Positions 46,451 to 54,326 of a stretch of DNA of 64,000 nucleotides are shown here, piece after piece. Below the pieces are notes generated by a model. It was given only the letters and a program-made list of their open reading frames with translations, did not search any database and was not told where the DNA came from. The translations under genes and the position numbers were made by a program. Numbering within the stretch: the stretch's first letter is position 1; every line of letters begins with the position of its first letter. The DNA lies in NCBI RefSeq assembly GCF_032163505.1, contig NZ_CP134147.1, positions 152,501 to 216,500 on the forward strand, written 5' to 3'. The DNA comes from Streptococcus parasanguinis. Lineage in GTDB: Bacteria; Bacillota; Bacilli; Lactobacillales; Streptococcaceae.

Positions 46451-47753
46451 TCAAATTGTGATGATTATTGCCTTGATTTCGATTTGGCTGTCCTTAGCCT
46501 GGGGCCTAGTAATCCTCTTTTCAGCCGTTCATTTTTGGTTTAAACACAGTGATTTTCGTGTCAATACGGATCCGCTTCCTTATTATCCAAAAGTGACGAT
46601 CGTCGTACCTGCCCATAATGAGGATGTGGTTATTGCACAGACAGCCAAAGCGATCCTTGATTTGAACTACCCACATGATCGTGTAGAATTACTACTGTTT
46701 GCGGATAATTGTTCCGATCGCACTTATGAAGAGTGTTTGGCAGTTAAAGCATTGCCAGAGTATGCAGGACGTGATTTGACCATCATCAATCGCAGTGGGA
46801 CAGGTGGGAAAGCCGGTGTGTTAAATGACGCTTTGGCCATGGCGACCGGAGACTATATCTGTGTCTATGATGCAGATGCCATGCCTGAAAAGAATGCTCT
46901 TTATTTCCTTGTGAAAGAAGTGCTCAAAGATCCAGAGCGTCATGTGGCTTCTTTTGGTCGCAATAAAACGCGGAATGCCGGTCAAAACTTCTTGACCCGC
47001 TGTATCAACCAAGAAATTGTCGTCACCCAACGGGTTCACCATGTAGGCATGTGGCATCTCTTTAAGATTGGACGGATTCCAGGAACCAACTTCATTATTC
47101 AAACTGAATTTGTCAAGAGTATTGGGGGATGGAAAAACGGTGCCTTAACAGAGGATACGGATATTTCCTTTAAGATTATGCAAAGTGGGAAGTTGATTGC
47201 TCTAGCCTATAATTCAGAAGCTTTTCAACAAGAGCCGGAAACTCTGAAGAGTTATTATATGCAACGGAAACGTTGGGCCAAAGGGAATTATGAAGTGGTT
47301 CTTTCTAACTTCAAGCATTTATTTGGTAAGGGAAATTGGCGCGTGAAGTTAGAAGTGACCAACTATTCCTGTATCTTCTTCTGGTTCAATGCAGCTATCG
47401 TGTTATCAGACTTGATCTTTTTTGCCAATATTCTGGCCATGTGTCTCCATACAGTGTTGCCAGGCGTGCAAATTCCATTTGCCTTTGATTCAGAAAATAT
47501 CTATATTGCGCAATTGATGTTGTTCAATTGGATCTTGATGATTGGGCTCTACTTACTTCAGATTAATGTGGCTCTTGCCTCACAATTTGGTCAAGCAACT
47601 ACCAAGCAAATTTGGTTGGCCTTAGCTGCCTACTTCACCTATTCTCAACTGTTTATCATTGTATCGATTGATGCCATCTCTTCGATTGTGATGGACAAAC
47701 TATTGCACCGGAAAGAAACTAAATGGGTTAAAACAAAACGATTCGCAGGATAG
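46443..47753 (+). CDS. Processive family 2 glycosyltransferase (cellulose/PgaC synthase type)
   Basis: A 436-residue membrane synthase. An N-terminal helix pair (about 5-30) precedes the GT2 domain with VPAHNE, DNCSD, DAD (143-145), TED (236-238) and QRKRW (274-278). This D, DxD, TED, QxxRW set marks processive synthases that polymerise and extrude a beta-linked chain. Three to four C-terminal helices follow. I chose ATG 46443, which overlaps the small upstream gene and follows AAGGCGGTGGACC; GTG 46413 is in frame but less likely. With a UDP-ManNAc/GlcNAc epimerase in the operon, an amino-sugar polymer is the most likely product. Confidence 0.88.
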   Translation: MISQIVMIIALISIWLSLAWGLVILFSAVHFWFKHSDFRVNTDPLPYYPKVTIVVPAHNEDVVIAQTAKAILDLNYPHDRVELLLFADNCSDRTYEECLAVKALPEYAGRDLTIINRSGTGGKAGVLNDALAMATGDYICVYDADAMPEKNALYFLVKEVLKDPERHVASFGRNKTRNAGQNFLTRCINQEIVVTQRVHHVGMWHLFKIGRIPGTNFIIQTEFVKSIGGWKNGALTEDTDISFKIMQSGKLIALAYNSEAFQQEPETLKSYYMQRKRWAKGNYEVVLSNFKHLFGKGNWRVKLEVTNYSCIFFWFNAAIVLSDLIFFANILAMCLHTVLPGVQIPFAFDSENIYIAQLMLFNWILMIGLYLLQINVALASQFGQATTKQIWLALAAYFTYSQLFIIVSIDAISSIVMDKLLHRKETKWVKTKRFAG

Positions 47754-47761
47754 GAGAAATT

Positions 47762-48865
47762 ATGAATACGAAAAAGATGAGATATGTATGGTTTCTAGTC
47801 ATCCTTTGCATTTTCTGTTTGACCTTATTTTTAGCGAGAACGAGAAGTAAAGTGGAGATGCGAAATCGAATTTATCATCAGTGGAATGAGCATTTTGTTG
47901 TTTCAAAAGGGAAAGAATCCTATGTTCGAACCACCAATGATAGCAATCAAACGGTGGTTTTATCCGAAGCGCAAAGTTATGGAATGCTCATTACTGTTGC
48001 GGCTGCTAAAAAAGGACAGGCCCAACAAGCAGACTTTGACCGACTCTATCACTATTATCTAAATCATCGCTTGGAAGGTACCCAATTGATGTCTTGGAAA
48101 CAAACCATCAGAAATGGAAAAGCAAAGGATGAGGACCATAACGCCACAGATGGAGATCTCTATATTGCCTATGCTCTTCTAAAAGCTGCTCAGCAATGGC
48201 CAAAGCAAGCCAAAGACTACCAGGCTCAAGCCAAAGCGATTTTAGAAGATATTCTCGCACACAACTACAATGAAGAAACCGGTGTGTTAACGGTGGGAAA
48301 TTGGGCCAATCAGGATTCGGAATTCTATCATTTGATGCGGACGTCTGATACACTGCCAGCGCAATTCCAGATCTTTTATGAAGTGACAAAAGATTCGAAG
48401 TGGTTGGACATCAAAGAAAAGATGTTGCAGCAACTCCAAACGATCAGCTCCCAAACAAAAACAGGTTTACTACCTGATTTCATCTGGGTAGATGAGCAAG
48501 GGACTCGCGTAGCGGATCCCAAGACGATTGAATCCAAGTATGATGGAGCCTACTCGTATAATGCTTGTCGCCTTCCATATAACCTTGTTCAAAGTAAGGA
48601 TGCAACCAGTCAAAAATTGGTGAAAAAGATGCTTAACTTTTTCAAGAGTCAAAGAAACCTGTACGCGGGTTATGACTTGAAAGGAAAGGCCTTGAACAAT
48701 CATCAGGCAGCAAGTTTTTTGGCACCGATAGTCTATGCTTCTGAACACGAAAAAGGCTATCTGAAGTTGGTGCAACAGAATAAGTATATCTTCACACAAG
48801 ATCTACCTCTGAACAACTATTATGATGCAACCATGACAACCATGATTGCACTTGAATTGTTCTAA
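47762..48865 (+). CDS. Family 8 glycoside hydrolase of the polysaccharide operon
   Basis: A 367-residue protein with an N-terminal membrane anchor or uncleaved signal (residues 8-25) and a GH8 (alpha/alpha)6 barrel outside the cell. The general-acid motif VLSEAQSYGM (Glu-69) and TDGDLYIAYALL (Asp-130/132) match the BcsZ-type pattern. KYDGAYSYNACRLPYN probably carries further catalytic-cleft residues. GH8 enzymes accompany cellulose-like synthases (BcsZ, Bacillus YdaJ, Listeria PssZ) and trim or release the polymer. It starts 8 bp after the synthase stop behind AGGAGAAATT; a terminator follows. Confidence 0.88.
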   Translation: MNTKKMRYVWFLVILCIFCLTLFLARTRSKVEMRNRIYHQWNEHFVVSKGKESYVRTTNDSNQTVVLSEAQSYGMLITVAAAKKGQAQQADFDRLYHYYLNHRLEGTQLMSWKQTIRNGKAKDEDHNATDGDLYIAYALLKAAQQWPKQAKDYQAQAKAILEDILAHNYNEETGVLTVGNWANQDSEFYHLMRTSDTLPAQFQIFYEVTKDSKWLDIKEKMLQQLQTISSQTKTGLLPDFIWVDEQGTRVADPKTIESKYDGAYSYNACRLPYNLVQSKDATSQKLVKKMLNFFKSQRNLYAGYDLKGKALNNHQAASFLAPIVYASEHEKGYLKLVQQNKYIFTQDLPLNNYYDATMTTMIALELF

Positions 48866-48875
48866 ATACTTGAGA

Positions 48876-48924
48876 AGAGAGAGTTCCCAAGATGGCTCGT
48901 CATTTTGTTGGGACTCTCTTTTTT
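48876..48924 (+). terminator. Terminator of the exopolysaccharide operon
   Basis: AGAGAGTTCCCAA and TTGGGACTCTCT pair with one bulge, followed by a T-run. Confidence 0.8.
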
Positions 48925-49084
48925 GATTCTCGAAAAAGGGACCCAAGAGAAATCAAGTAGTCTATTTTTGAAAAATAACTGTGAAAATCGCCTGAGAATA
49001 CCTGAAAAATTATGCTCTGAGCAGAAAACTTTTATTCTCAAAGGATTTTCTATATAATAGAAGATACAAAGGATGGAAGAGTTT

Positions 49085-49474
49085 ATGTATCGAGTGATTG
49101 AAATGTATGGGGACTGTGAACCCTGGTGGTTTTTAGAAGGTTGGGAAGAAGATATTGTCAGTAGTCGGAAGTTTGAAGACTATTACCAGGCTTTGAAATA
49201 CTACAAGCAGAAATGGTTAGAGTTGAATGCACACTTTCCAAGTTATAAGAGTCGGAGTGATCTCATGACGATCTTTTGGGATACCAACGAGCAAGAGTGG
49301 TGTGAGGACTGCAGTGATGATGTGCAGTTTTTCCACTCGATAGTTCTGCTAGAAGACGAGCACAAAATCCCTAAAAGCAAGCTCCGTCCAGGTTACGAAA
49401 AGGAAAAAGGAATCCGCAAACATCGTTCTTGTCAATATACACTCGATTCAAAAAAGGGGACAACCCTGTCATAA
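49085..49474 (+). CDS. DUF1033 family protein
   Basis: A roughly 129-residue acidic, Trp-rich cytoplasmic protein (MYRVIEMYGDCEPWWFLEGWEED) of the DUF1033 family. Its gene sits just before comGA in many streptococci. The function is unknown. I prefer ATG 49085, because the family begins MYRV and because GGATGGAAGAG gives a usable ribosome binding site; ATG 49073 lies only about 15 bp after a TATAAT (49053-49058). A terminator-like hairpin separates it from the comG operon. Confidence 0.85.
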   Translation: MYRVIEMYGDCEPWWFLEGWEEDIVSSRKFEDYYQALKYYKQKWLELNAHFPSYKSRSDLMTIFWDTNEQEWCEDCSDDVQFFHSIVLLEDEHKIPKSKLRPGYEKEKGIRKHRSCQYTLDSKKGTTLS

Positions 49475-49483
49475 GAGATATTT

Positions 49484-49523
49484 AGAAGATTTTTTAGAGC
49501 TATCTAGAAAGTCTTCTTTTTTT
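49484..49523 (+). terminator. Terminator between DUF1033 gene and comGA
   Basis: AGAAGA and TCTTCT arms with a T-run. The loop contains further complementary TAGA/TCTA. Confidence 0.6.
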
Positions 49524-49532
49524 GTCTTCTTT

Positions 49533-49540
49533 TTCGAATA
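49533..49540 (+). promoter_or_regulatory. ComX (SigX) cin-box of the comG operon
   Basis: TTCGAATA matches the streptococcal competence box TACGAATA at 7 of 8 positions. It is preceded by a T-tract and lies 22 bp before comGA, as expected for a late competence operon read by the alternative sigma factor. Confidence 0.75.
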
Positions 49541-49561
49541 GTATAAGTGAGAGGAGGAACT

Positions 49562-50503
49562 ATGGTTCAAGAAATTGCAAAAAAATTGATTCGTATGGGA
49601 AAAAAAGAAGAAGCCCAGGATCTCTACTTTATCCCTCGGAGAGAGGAGTACCAGGTTTTTATGAGGGTTGGAGATGAGAGGCGCTTTGTACAATCCTTCC
49701 CTTTTGAGGAGATGACGGCTATGATCAGCCACTTTAAGTTCGTAGCAGGCATGAACGTGGGAGAAAAAAGGCGGAGCCAGCTAGGGTCGTGTGATTACCC
49801 TCTGGAGGATGGGCTGGTTTCGATTCGCTTGTCGACGGTGGGGGATTATCGTGGCTATGAAAGCTTGGTTATTCGGCTCTTGCATGATGAGGAACGCGAA
49901 TTGCGTTTTTGGTTTGATCAGCTACCTGAGTTGAAGAAGAAATTGGCTGGTCGTGGGCTCTATCTCTTTGCGGGCCCTGTTGGTTCGGGAAAGACCACTC
50001 TCATGCATGCTTTGGCGCAAGAGTGCTTTGCGGACCAGCAAGTCATGTCCATTGAGGATCCTGTCGAGATCAAGCAGGATAATATGTTACAGCTTCAGCT
50101 GAACGACCAGATCGGCATGACCTATGACAACCTGATCAAACTCTCCTTACGTCATCGGCCGGACCTTCTCATCATTGGGGAAATTCGAGATAAGGAAACA
50201 GCTCGTGCAGTCGTACGAGCTAGTTTGACAGGGGTCACAGTCTTCTCTACTATTCATGCCAAGAGCGTTCGAGGTGTTTATGAGAGGCTCTTAGAGCTTG
50301 GAGTGAGTGAGGAAGAGCTCAAGATTGTTTTACAAGGTATTTGCTACCAACGATTAATTGCAGGAGGAGGTGTTGTCGATTTTGCGACGGAAAACTACCA
50401 AGAACACTCAGCCAGCCGCTGGAACCAACAAATGGATCTCTTGGCTCAATCGGGATATATCCAGCTGGCTCAGGCACAAGCCGAAAAAATTATCTACAAC
50501 TAA
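49562..50503 (+). CDS. comGA: Competence pilus assembly ATPase ComGA
   Basis: A 313-residue secretion ATPase of the GspE/PilB family that powers assembly of the transformation pilus. Walker A is GPVGSGKTTLMH, the Asp box SIEDPVEIKQ, Walker B LLIIGEIRDKETA and the His box FSTIHAKSVRGVYERL. I chose ATG 49562 behind GAGAGGAGGAACT. The gene is the first of the seven-gene comG operon and overlaps comGB. It is likely induced only in competence through the cin-box. Confidence 0.95.
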   Translation: MVQEIAKKLIRMGKKEEAQDLYFIPRREEYQVFMRVGDERRFVQSFPFEEMTAMISHFKFVAGMNVGEKRRSQLGSCDYPLEDGLVSIRLSTVGDYRGYESLVIRLLHDEERELRFWFDQLPELKKKLAGRGLYLFAGPVGSGKTTLMHALAQECFADQQVMSIEDPVEIKQDNMLQLQLNDQIGMTYDNLIKLSLRHRPDLLIIGEIRDKETARAVVRASLTGVTVFSTIHAKSVRGVYERLLELGVSEEELKIVLQGICYQRLIAGGGVVDFATENYQEHSASRWNQQMDLLAQSGYIQLAQAQAEKIIYN

Positions 50504-51467
50504 ACAAAAGCAAATCATTGAATTGTTTTTGAATCTTTATTCGAGTGGTTTTCATCTGTCTGAGATTGTTGATTTTTTGGATCGTTCCCACCTAGTAGAG
50601 AGTCATTTGGTCTCCCAGATGCGAGCAGATCTCTCTCGGGGTCGGAGTTTTTCAGAGATGATGGCGGGGATCGGTTTTTCAGATGCGGTCACGACGCAGC
50701 TGTCTCTCGCTGAGCTCCATGGAAATCTTGCATTGAGCTTGGAGAAAATCAGTGCTTACCTAGAAAATATGCGCAAGGTCAAGAAAAAGTTGATCGAAGT
50801 TAGCACTTATCCTCTTATCTTACTTGGGTTTTTAATTTTGATTATGCTAGGCCTGCGCAATTATTTGCTCCCTCAAATGGATGCACAAAATATTGGTACG
50901 CAATTGATCAGTTCCTTTCCCCAACTCTTTTTGGCGCTCGTAGCGGGGATAGTGGTTCTCTTCTTATTCAGCTTTCTCTATTATCGAAAATCTAGCAAGA
51001 TCAAAGTTTTTAGAAGCTTGTCCCATCTTCCTTTCGGGAAAGGCATGATTCAAGCTTATTTGACAGCCTATTATGCCAGAGAATGGGGCAATCTGATTGG
51101 GCAAGGATTGGAGCTGTCTCAGATTTTTACCATGATGCAGGAGCAAAAATCCCAGCTTTTCCAAGAGATTGGAAGAGACTTAGTTCTTTCTTTAGACCGC
51201 GGTCAATCCTTTTCAGAGACGGTCGGGGGATATTCTTTTTTCAAAAAAGAATTGCCGCTTATGATTGAATATGGTGAGGTCAAATCAAAGCTTGGAAGTG
51301 AGCTAGAGATCTACGCTGAAAAAACATGGGAAGACTTCTTTCGTCGGGTCCACAAGGCCATGAATGTGATACAACCCTTGGTCTTTGTCTTTGTAGCTCT
51401 TGTGATTGTCTTACTTTACGCAGCCATGTTGCTGCCGATTTATCAAAATATGGAGGTTCATTTATGA
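50373..51467 (+). CDS. comGB: Competence pilus membrane platform protein ComGB
   Basis: A roughly 364-residue polytopic membrane protein of the GspF/PilC family that anchors the pilus assembly machine. It holds two GspF repeats (SRGRSFSEMMAGIGF...LSLAELHGNL; DRGQSFSETVGGY...IEYGEVKSKLGSEL) and three membrane segments. The start is uncertain: the coding part begins inside comGA. The best ribosome binding site (AGGAGGAGG, 50362-50370) is followed by TTG 50373 and TTG 50382, with no ATG in range. The 3' end overlaps comGC by 4 bp. Confidence 0.9.
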   Translation: MSILRRKTTKNTQPAAGTNKWISWLNRDISSWLRHKPKKLSTTKQKQIIELFLNLYSSGFHLSEIVDFLDRSHLVESHLVSQMRADLSRGRSFSEMMAGIGFSDAVTTQLSLAELHGNLALSLEKISAYLENMRKVKKKLIEVSTYPLILLGFLILIMLGLRNYLLPQMDAQNIGTQLISSFPQLFLALVAGIVVLFLFSFLYYRKSSKIKVFRSLSHLPFGKGMIQAYLTAYYAREWGNLIGQGLELSQIFTMMQEQKSQLFQEIGRDLVLSLDRGQSFSETVGGYSFFKKELPLMIEYGEVKSKLGSELEIYAEKTWEDFFRRVHKAMNVIQPLVFVFVALVIVLLYAAMLLPIYQNMEVHL

Positions 51468-51781
51468 AAAAATTAAAAACATATAAGGTAAAAGCTTTTA
51501 CGCTGATTGAAATGTTGGTGGTCTTATTGATCATCAGTGTGCTCTTATTGCTCTTTGTGCCGAATTTGACCAAGCAAAAAGACTCTGTGAAAGAGACAGG
51601 CAATGCAGCCGTTGTCAAGGTGGTCGAAAGTCAGGCTGAATTGTACGAGCTCAATCATACCAATGACCAAGCCACTCTATCAAAGCTAATTGCTGATGGA
51701 AATATTACCAACAAACAAGCAGAATCTTATCGTGCCTATTATGCGAAAAATAGTGGAGAAACTCGTGCGGTTGCAGATTAA
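51464..51781 (+). CDS. comGC: Major competence pseudopilin ComGC
   Basis: A 105-residue type IV pilin-like protein, the main subunit of the transformation pilus. It has a class III prepilin leader (KKLKTYKVKA before FTLIEML) with the conserved Glu-5 of the mature protein, cut by a prepilin peptidase. A hydrophobic helix then leads into a polar C-terminal part. ATG 51464 follows GGAGGTTCATTT and overlaps the comGB stop. Confidence 0.95.
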   Translation: MKKLKTYKVKAFTLIEMLVVLLIISVLLLLFVPNLTKQKDSVKETGNAAVVKVVESQAELYELNHTNDQATLSKLIADGNITNKQAESYRAYYAKNSGETRAVAD

Positions 51782-52175
51782 GGCCTTCACCTTGGTGGAG
51801 ACCCTTTTGACCTTGATGATCGTCAGTTTTATCTATCTGGGCTTATCGGGATCGATCAGGACGAGCTTTCAGCAGGTGGAAGAAAAAGTATTTTTTGCAG
51901 AGTTTGAACACCTCTATCAAGAAAGTCAGAAGATAGCACTGGCAAGGCAAACGGAATTGGATGTTGAAGTGACTGCAAGGAAGATTCAAACGCCCTACCA
52001 GACAGTGGAGATTCCTGATTCTGTCATTTTGCAAGATCCTAAAACCATTCGTTTAGACCGTGCAGGTGGCAATTCATCCCTGGCCAATGTTCACTTTCAG
52101 ACACAGAGAGGAGTGGTGACCTATCAACTGTCGCTTGGAAATGGGAAAATTAAAAAAAGCATCCGTTCCCGCTAG
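51765..52175 (+). CDS. comGD: Minor competence pseudopilin ComGD
   Basis: A 136-residue pseudopilin with leader MRLQIKA before FTLVETLLTLMIV. It is thought to help initiate the pilus with ComGE, GF and GG. GTG 51765 is chosen: GGAG lies 6 bp upstream and the leader length then fits the family. The frame extends upstream but overlaps comGC. The two genes overlap by 17 bp. Confidence 0.9.
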   Translation: MRLQIKAFTLVETLLTLMIVSFIYLGLSGSIRTSFQQVEEKVFFAEFEHLYQESQKIALARQTELDVEVTARKIQTPYQTVEIPDSVILQDPKTIRLDRAGGNSSLANVHFQTQRGVVTYQLSLGNGKIKKSIRSR

Positions 52176-52428
52176 TATTCTCATAGAATCTTTGGTAGCC
52201 TTGGGTTTATTTGCCATGATTACGACCTTATTGTTAGGGGAGATCCGGCGTTCGCGTAGGGAGCGACTAGCGGATTTCAAAGAGGTAGAGGTCTTATCTG
52301 TCGCTCAAATGGCACTTCAGACAGGGCAAAATCATCTGGAGGCCAATGGTATTCAAGTTCAAGTCGAAAAAGATGCCGATCAACTCACGGTCTATCATCA
52401 AGGAAAGGTGGTACTGCATGTGGAATAA
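52141..52428 (+). CDS. comGE: Minor competence pseudopilin ComGE
   Basis: A 95-residue minor pseudopilin-like protein. The N-terminal MGKLKKASVPASILIESLVALGLFAMI resembles a prepilin leader and helix with Glu at the usual place. It overlaps comGD by 35 bp and comGF by 11 bp, the compact arrangement typical of this operon. ATG 52141 is taken; TTG 52135 is an alternative. Confidence 0.88.
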   Translation: MGKLKKASVPASILIESLVALGLFAMITTLLLGEIRRSRRERLADFKEVEVLSVAQMALQTGQNHLEANGIQVQVEKDADQLTVYHQGKVVLHVE

Positions 52429-52870
52429 AGGTAAGGTCAAGGCCTTTACCCTGCTCGAAGCCTTGGTCGCTCTCTTGGTCCTTAGTGGGGGTGTGTTGGT
52501 CTTTCAAGGCTTGACTAAGCTCCTGCATGCTGAATTGGACTACCAAGCACACCAAAAGCAGGAGGAATGGATACTTTTTCAGCAACAATTGCAGGTGGAA
52601 TTGGACCGGAGTCATTTTGAAAAAGTAGCGGACAATCATATCTACTTGGTTCAGGATCAAAAACCAATTGCTATTGGCCAATCTAAAGGAGATGATATCC
52701 GAAAAACAGATGATAAGGGCAGAGGCTATCAGCCTATGATTTCAGGGGTTCGCTCTAGCCAAATTTGGCAGGAGGGAGAGCTCCTTCATCTGCGGTTGAA
52801 TTTTGAAGAAGGTCTAGAAAGGGAGTATGTCTACCATGTGGTACCAGCGATACAAAATGAAAAAAGTTAA
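52418..52870 (+). CDS. comGF: Minor competence pseudopilin ComGF
   Basis: A 150-residue minor pseudopilin. The leader MWNKGKVKA precedes FTLLEALVALLVLSGGV, with the mature Glu-5. The rest is a soluble, charged domain. ATG 52418 follows AAGGAAAGGTGG and overlaps the end of comGE. Its end overlaps the start of comGG. Confidence 0.9.
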   Translation: MWNKGKVKAFTLLEALVALLVLSGGVLVFQGLTKLLHAELDYQAHQKQEEWILFQQQLQVELDRSHFEKVADNHIYLVQDQKPIAIGQSKGDDIRKTDDKGRGYQPMISGVRSSQIWQEGELLHLRLNFEEGLEREYVYHVVPAIQNEKS

Positions 52871-53291
52871 GGCTGGTGTCTTGCTTTACGCTCTCTTGAT
52901 GGCAGCGATTTTTAGTCTCTTGCTTCAGTTTTACCTGCATCGTCAGGTTGCGGAAAGACGGATCTTAAAGACGAGTCAAGATCGTCTACGGGCCTATGCT
53001 TTGGTGCAATTGGCTCTTGAAAAGAGAAAGAGTGATGAGAAGACATCAGAGATTCATTTAAAGTCTGGAGTTGTTCAGCTACAGCAGGACACTGGTTTTC
53101 TTCATGCTCAGGCTAAGATGAATGGCGAAAGCTATGAGTTTGTCCTTCCTGTAAGGGAAGAAAAGGAAAACAAGAAGAGTCAAAAAGAAAAGAAGACACA
53201 GAAAGATAAGGAGAAGGCAGAGACCGAAACGCCTTCTGAAGAGACGCCAAACGAGACCAAGGAACCATCAGAAAATAGCGAAAAAGACTAA
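52836..53291 (+). CDS. comGG: Minor competence pseudopilin ComGG
   Basis: A roughly 151-residue last pseudopilin of the operon. It has an N-terminal hydrophobic segment (VKAGVLLYALLMAAIFSLLLQ) and a 45-residue Lys/Glu-rich C-terminal tail (from about EEKENKKSQKEKK). ATG 52836 or ATG 52857 could be the start; neither has an ideal ribosome binding site. Relatives in streptococci also end in a charged tail. Confidence 0.85.
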   Translation: MWYQRYKMKKVKAGVLLYALLMAAIFSLLLQFYLHRQVAERRILKTSQDRLRAYALVQLALEKRKSDEKTSEIHLKSGVVQLQQDTGFLHAQAKMNGESYEFVLPVREEKENKKSQKEKKTQKDKEKAETETPSEETPNETKEPSENSEKD

Positions 53292-53321
53292 TTTTTGGTA
53301 TGATAGGGTGCGGAGGAAATC

Positions 53322-54275
53322 ATGAATTTCGAAAAAATTGAACAAGCCTATACCTATCTATTAGAAAACACTCAAAGTATTCAAAATGAATTGTCGACCA
53401 ACTTTTATGACGCCTTGATTGAACAAAATGCCATGTATTTGGATGGCAAGACAGATCTAGACATTGTTAAAAACAATAGCAAAAAATTAAAAGAACTAGG
53501 TTTGAGTAAGGAAGAATGGCGCAGAGCCTACCAATTCCTTTTTATGAAAGCTGCTCAGACAGAGCCTTTACAAGCGAATCACCAGTTCACACCAGATGCG
53601 ATTGGTTTTATCATTACATTTTTGATCGATCAGTTGGCTAAAAGCGACCAACTGGATGTCTTAGAAGTGGGAAGTGGAACCGGAAATCTCGCTGAGACTA
53701 TTGTCAACAATAGCCGTCTCACGATTGATTACTTAGGATTGGAAGTAGATGATCTCTTGATTGATCTATCTGCTAGTATCGCAGATGTGATGGAGTCCAG
53801 TGTTGTCTTTGCACAAGGCGATGCGGTTCGCCCACAAGTTTTGAAAGAAAGTGACTTGATCGTCAGTGATCTTCCAATTGGTTATTATCCAGATGATGCG
53901 ATTGCACAGCGCTATCAGGTAGCGAGCTCCGAAGGCCATACCTATGCTCATCACCTTATGATGGAACAGGCTCTGAAATACCTGAAACCTCAAGGAGTAG
54001 CCATCTTTTTAGCTCCAAACAACCTCTTGACGAGCTCTCAGAGTGATCTGTTGAAAGCTTGGCTAACAGACAAGGCTCAACTCCTTGCCATGCTGACCTT
54101 GCCAGAATCTCTTTTTTCAAATCCGGCATATGCTAAGACGATTTTCGTCCTACGGAAACAAGAAGAAGAGTCTGTTCAGCCCTTTGTCTATCCGTTTACC
54201 GATCTCCAGGATCAAGACCAGGTGGTTCACTTTATGGAAAGTTTCCAAAACTGGTTAAAGGATAGTGAAATTTGA
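53322..54275 (+). CDS. Class I SAM-dependent methyltransferase (YtxK-like)
   Basis: A 317-residue methyltransferase. A helical N-terminal domain (1-100) precedes the Rossmann domain with LEVGSGTGNLAET. SDLPIGYYP stands at the place of the NPPY motif of N6-adenine methyltransferases, and the protein resembles the YtxK family encoded before ackA. The substrate is unknown; no restriction partner is present. ATG 53322 follows GGAGGAAATC. In several streptococci it is also linked to the comG operon and ackA, as here. Confidence 0.88.
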   Translation: MNFEKIEQAYTYLLENTQSIQNELSTNFYDALIEQNAMYLDGKTDLDIVKNNSKKLKELGLSKEEWRRAYQFLFMKAAQTEPLQANHQFTPDAIGFIITFLIDQLAKSDQLDVLEVGSGTGNLAETIVNNSRLTIDYLGLEVDDLLIDLSASIADVMESSVVFAQGDAVRPQVLKESDLIVSDLPIGYYPDDAIAQRYQVASSEGHTYAHHLMMEQALKYLKPQGVAIFLAPNNLLTSSQSDLLKAWLTDKAQLLAMLTLPESLFSNPAYAKTIFVLRKQEEESVQPFVYPFTDLQDQDQVVHFMESFQNWLKDSEI

Positions 54276-54284
54276 TCAAAGATC

Positions 54285-54315
54285 TGATATAATAGAGGAA
54301 GTGAAAACGCTTAAT
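54285..54315 (+). promoter_or_regulatory. ackA promoter with cre site
   Basis: An extended -10, TGATATAAT (54285-54293), has no strong -35. TGAAAACGCTTAAT (54302-54315), matching cre except for the last two bases, follows near the transcription start, 11 bp before ackA. Confidence 0.65.
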
Positions 54316-54326
54316 GAGGTGAATAT

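Noticed and set aside
53322..54275. Restriction-modification methyltransferase
   Set aside because: No restriction subunit or specificity gene is nearby, and the gene sits at the place of the housekeeping-type methyltransferase before ackA.
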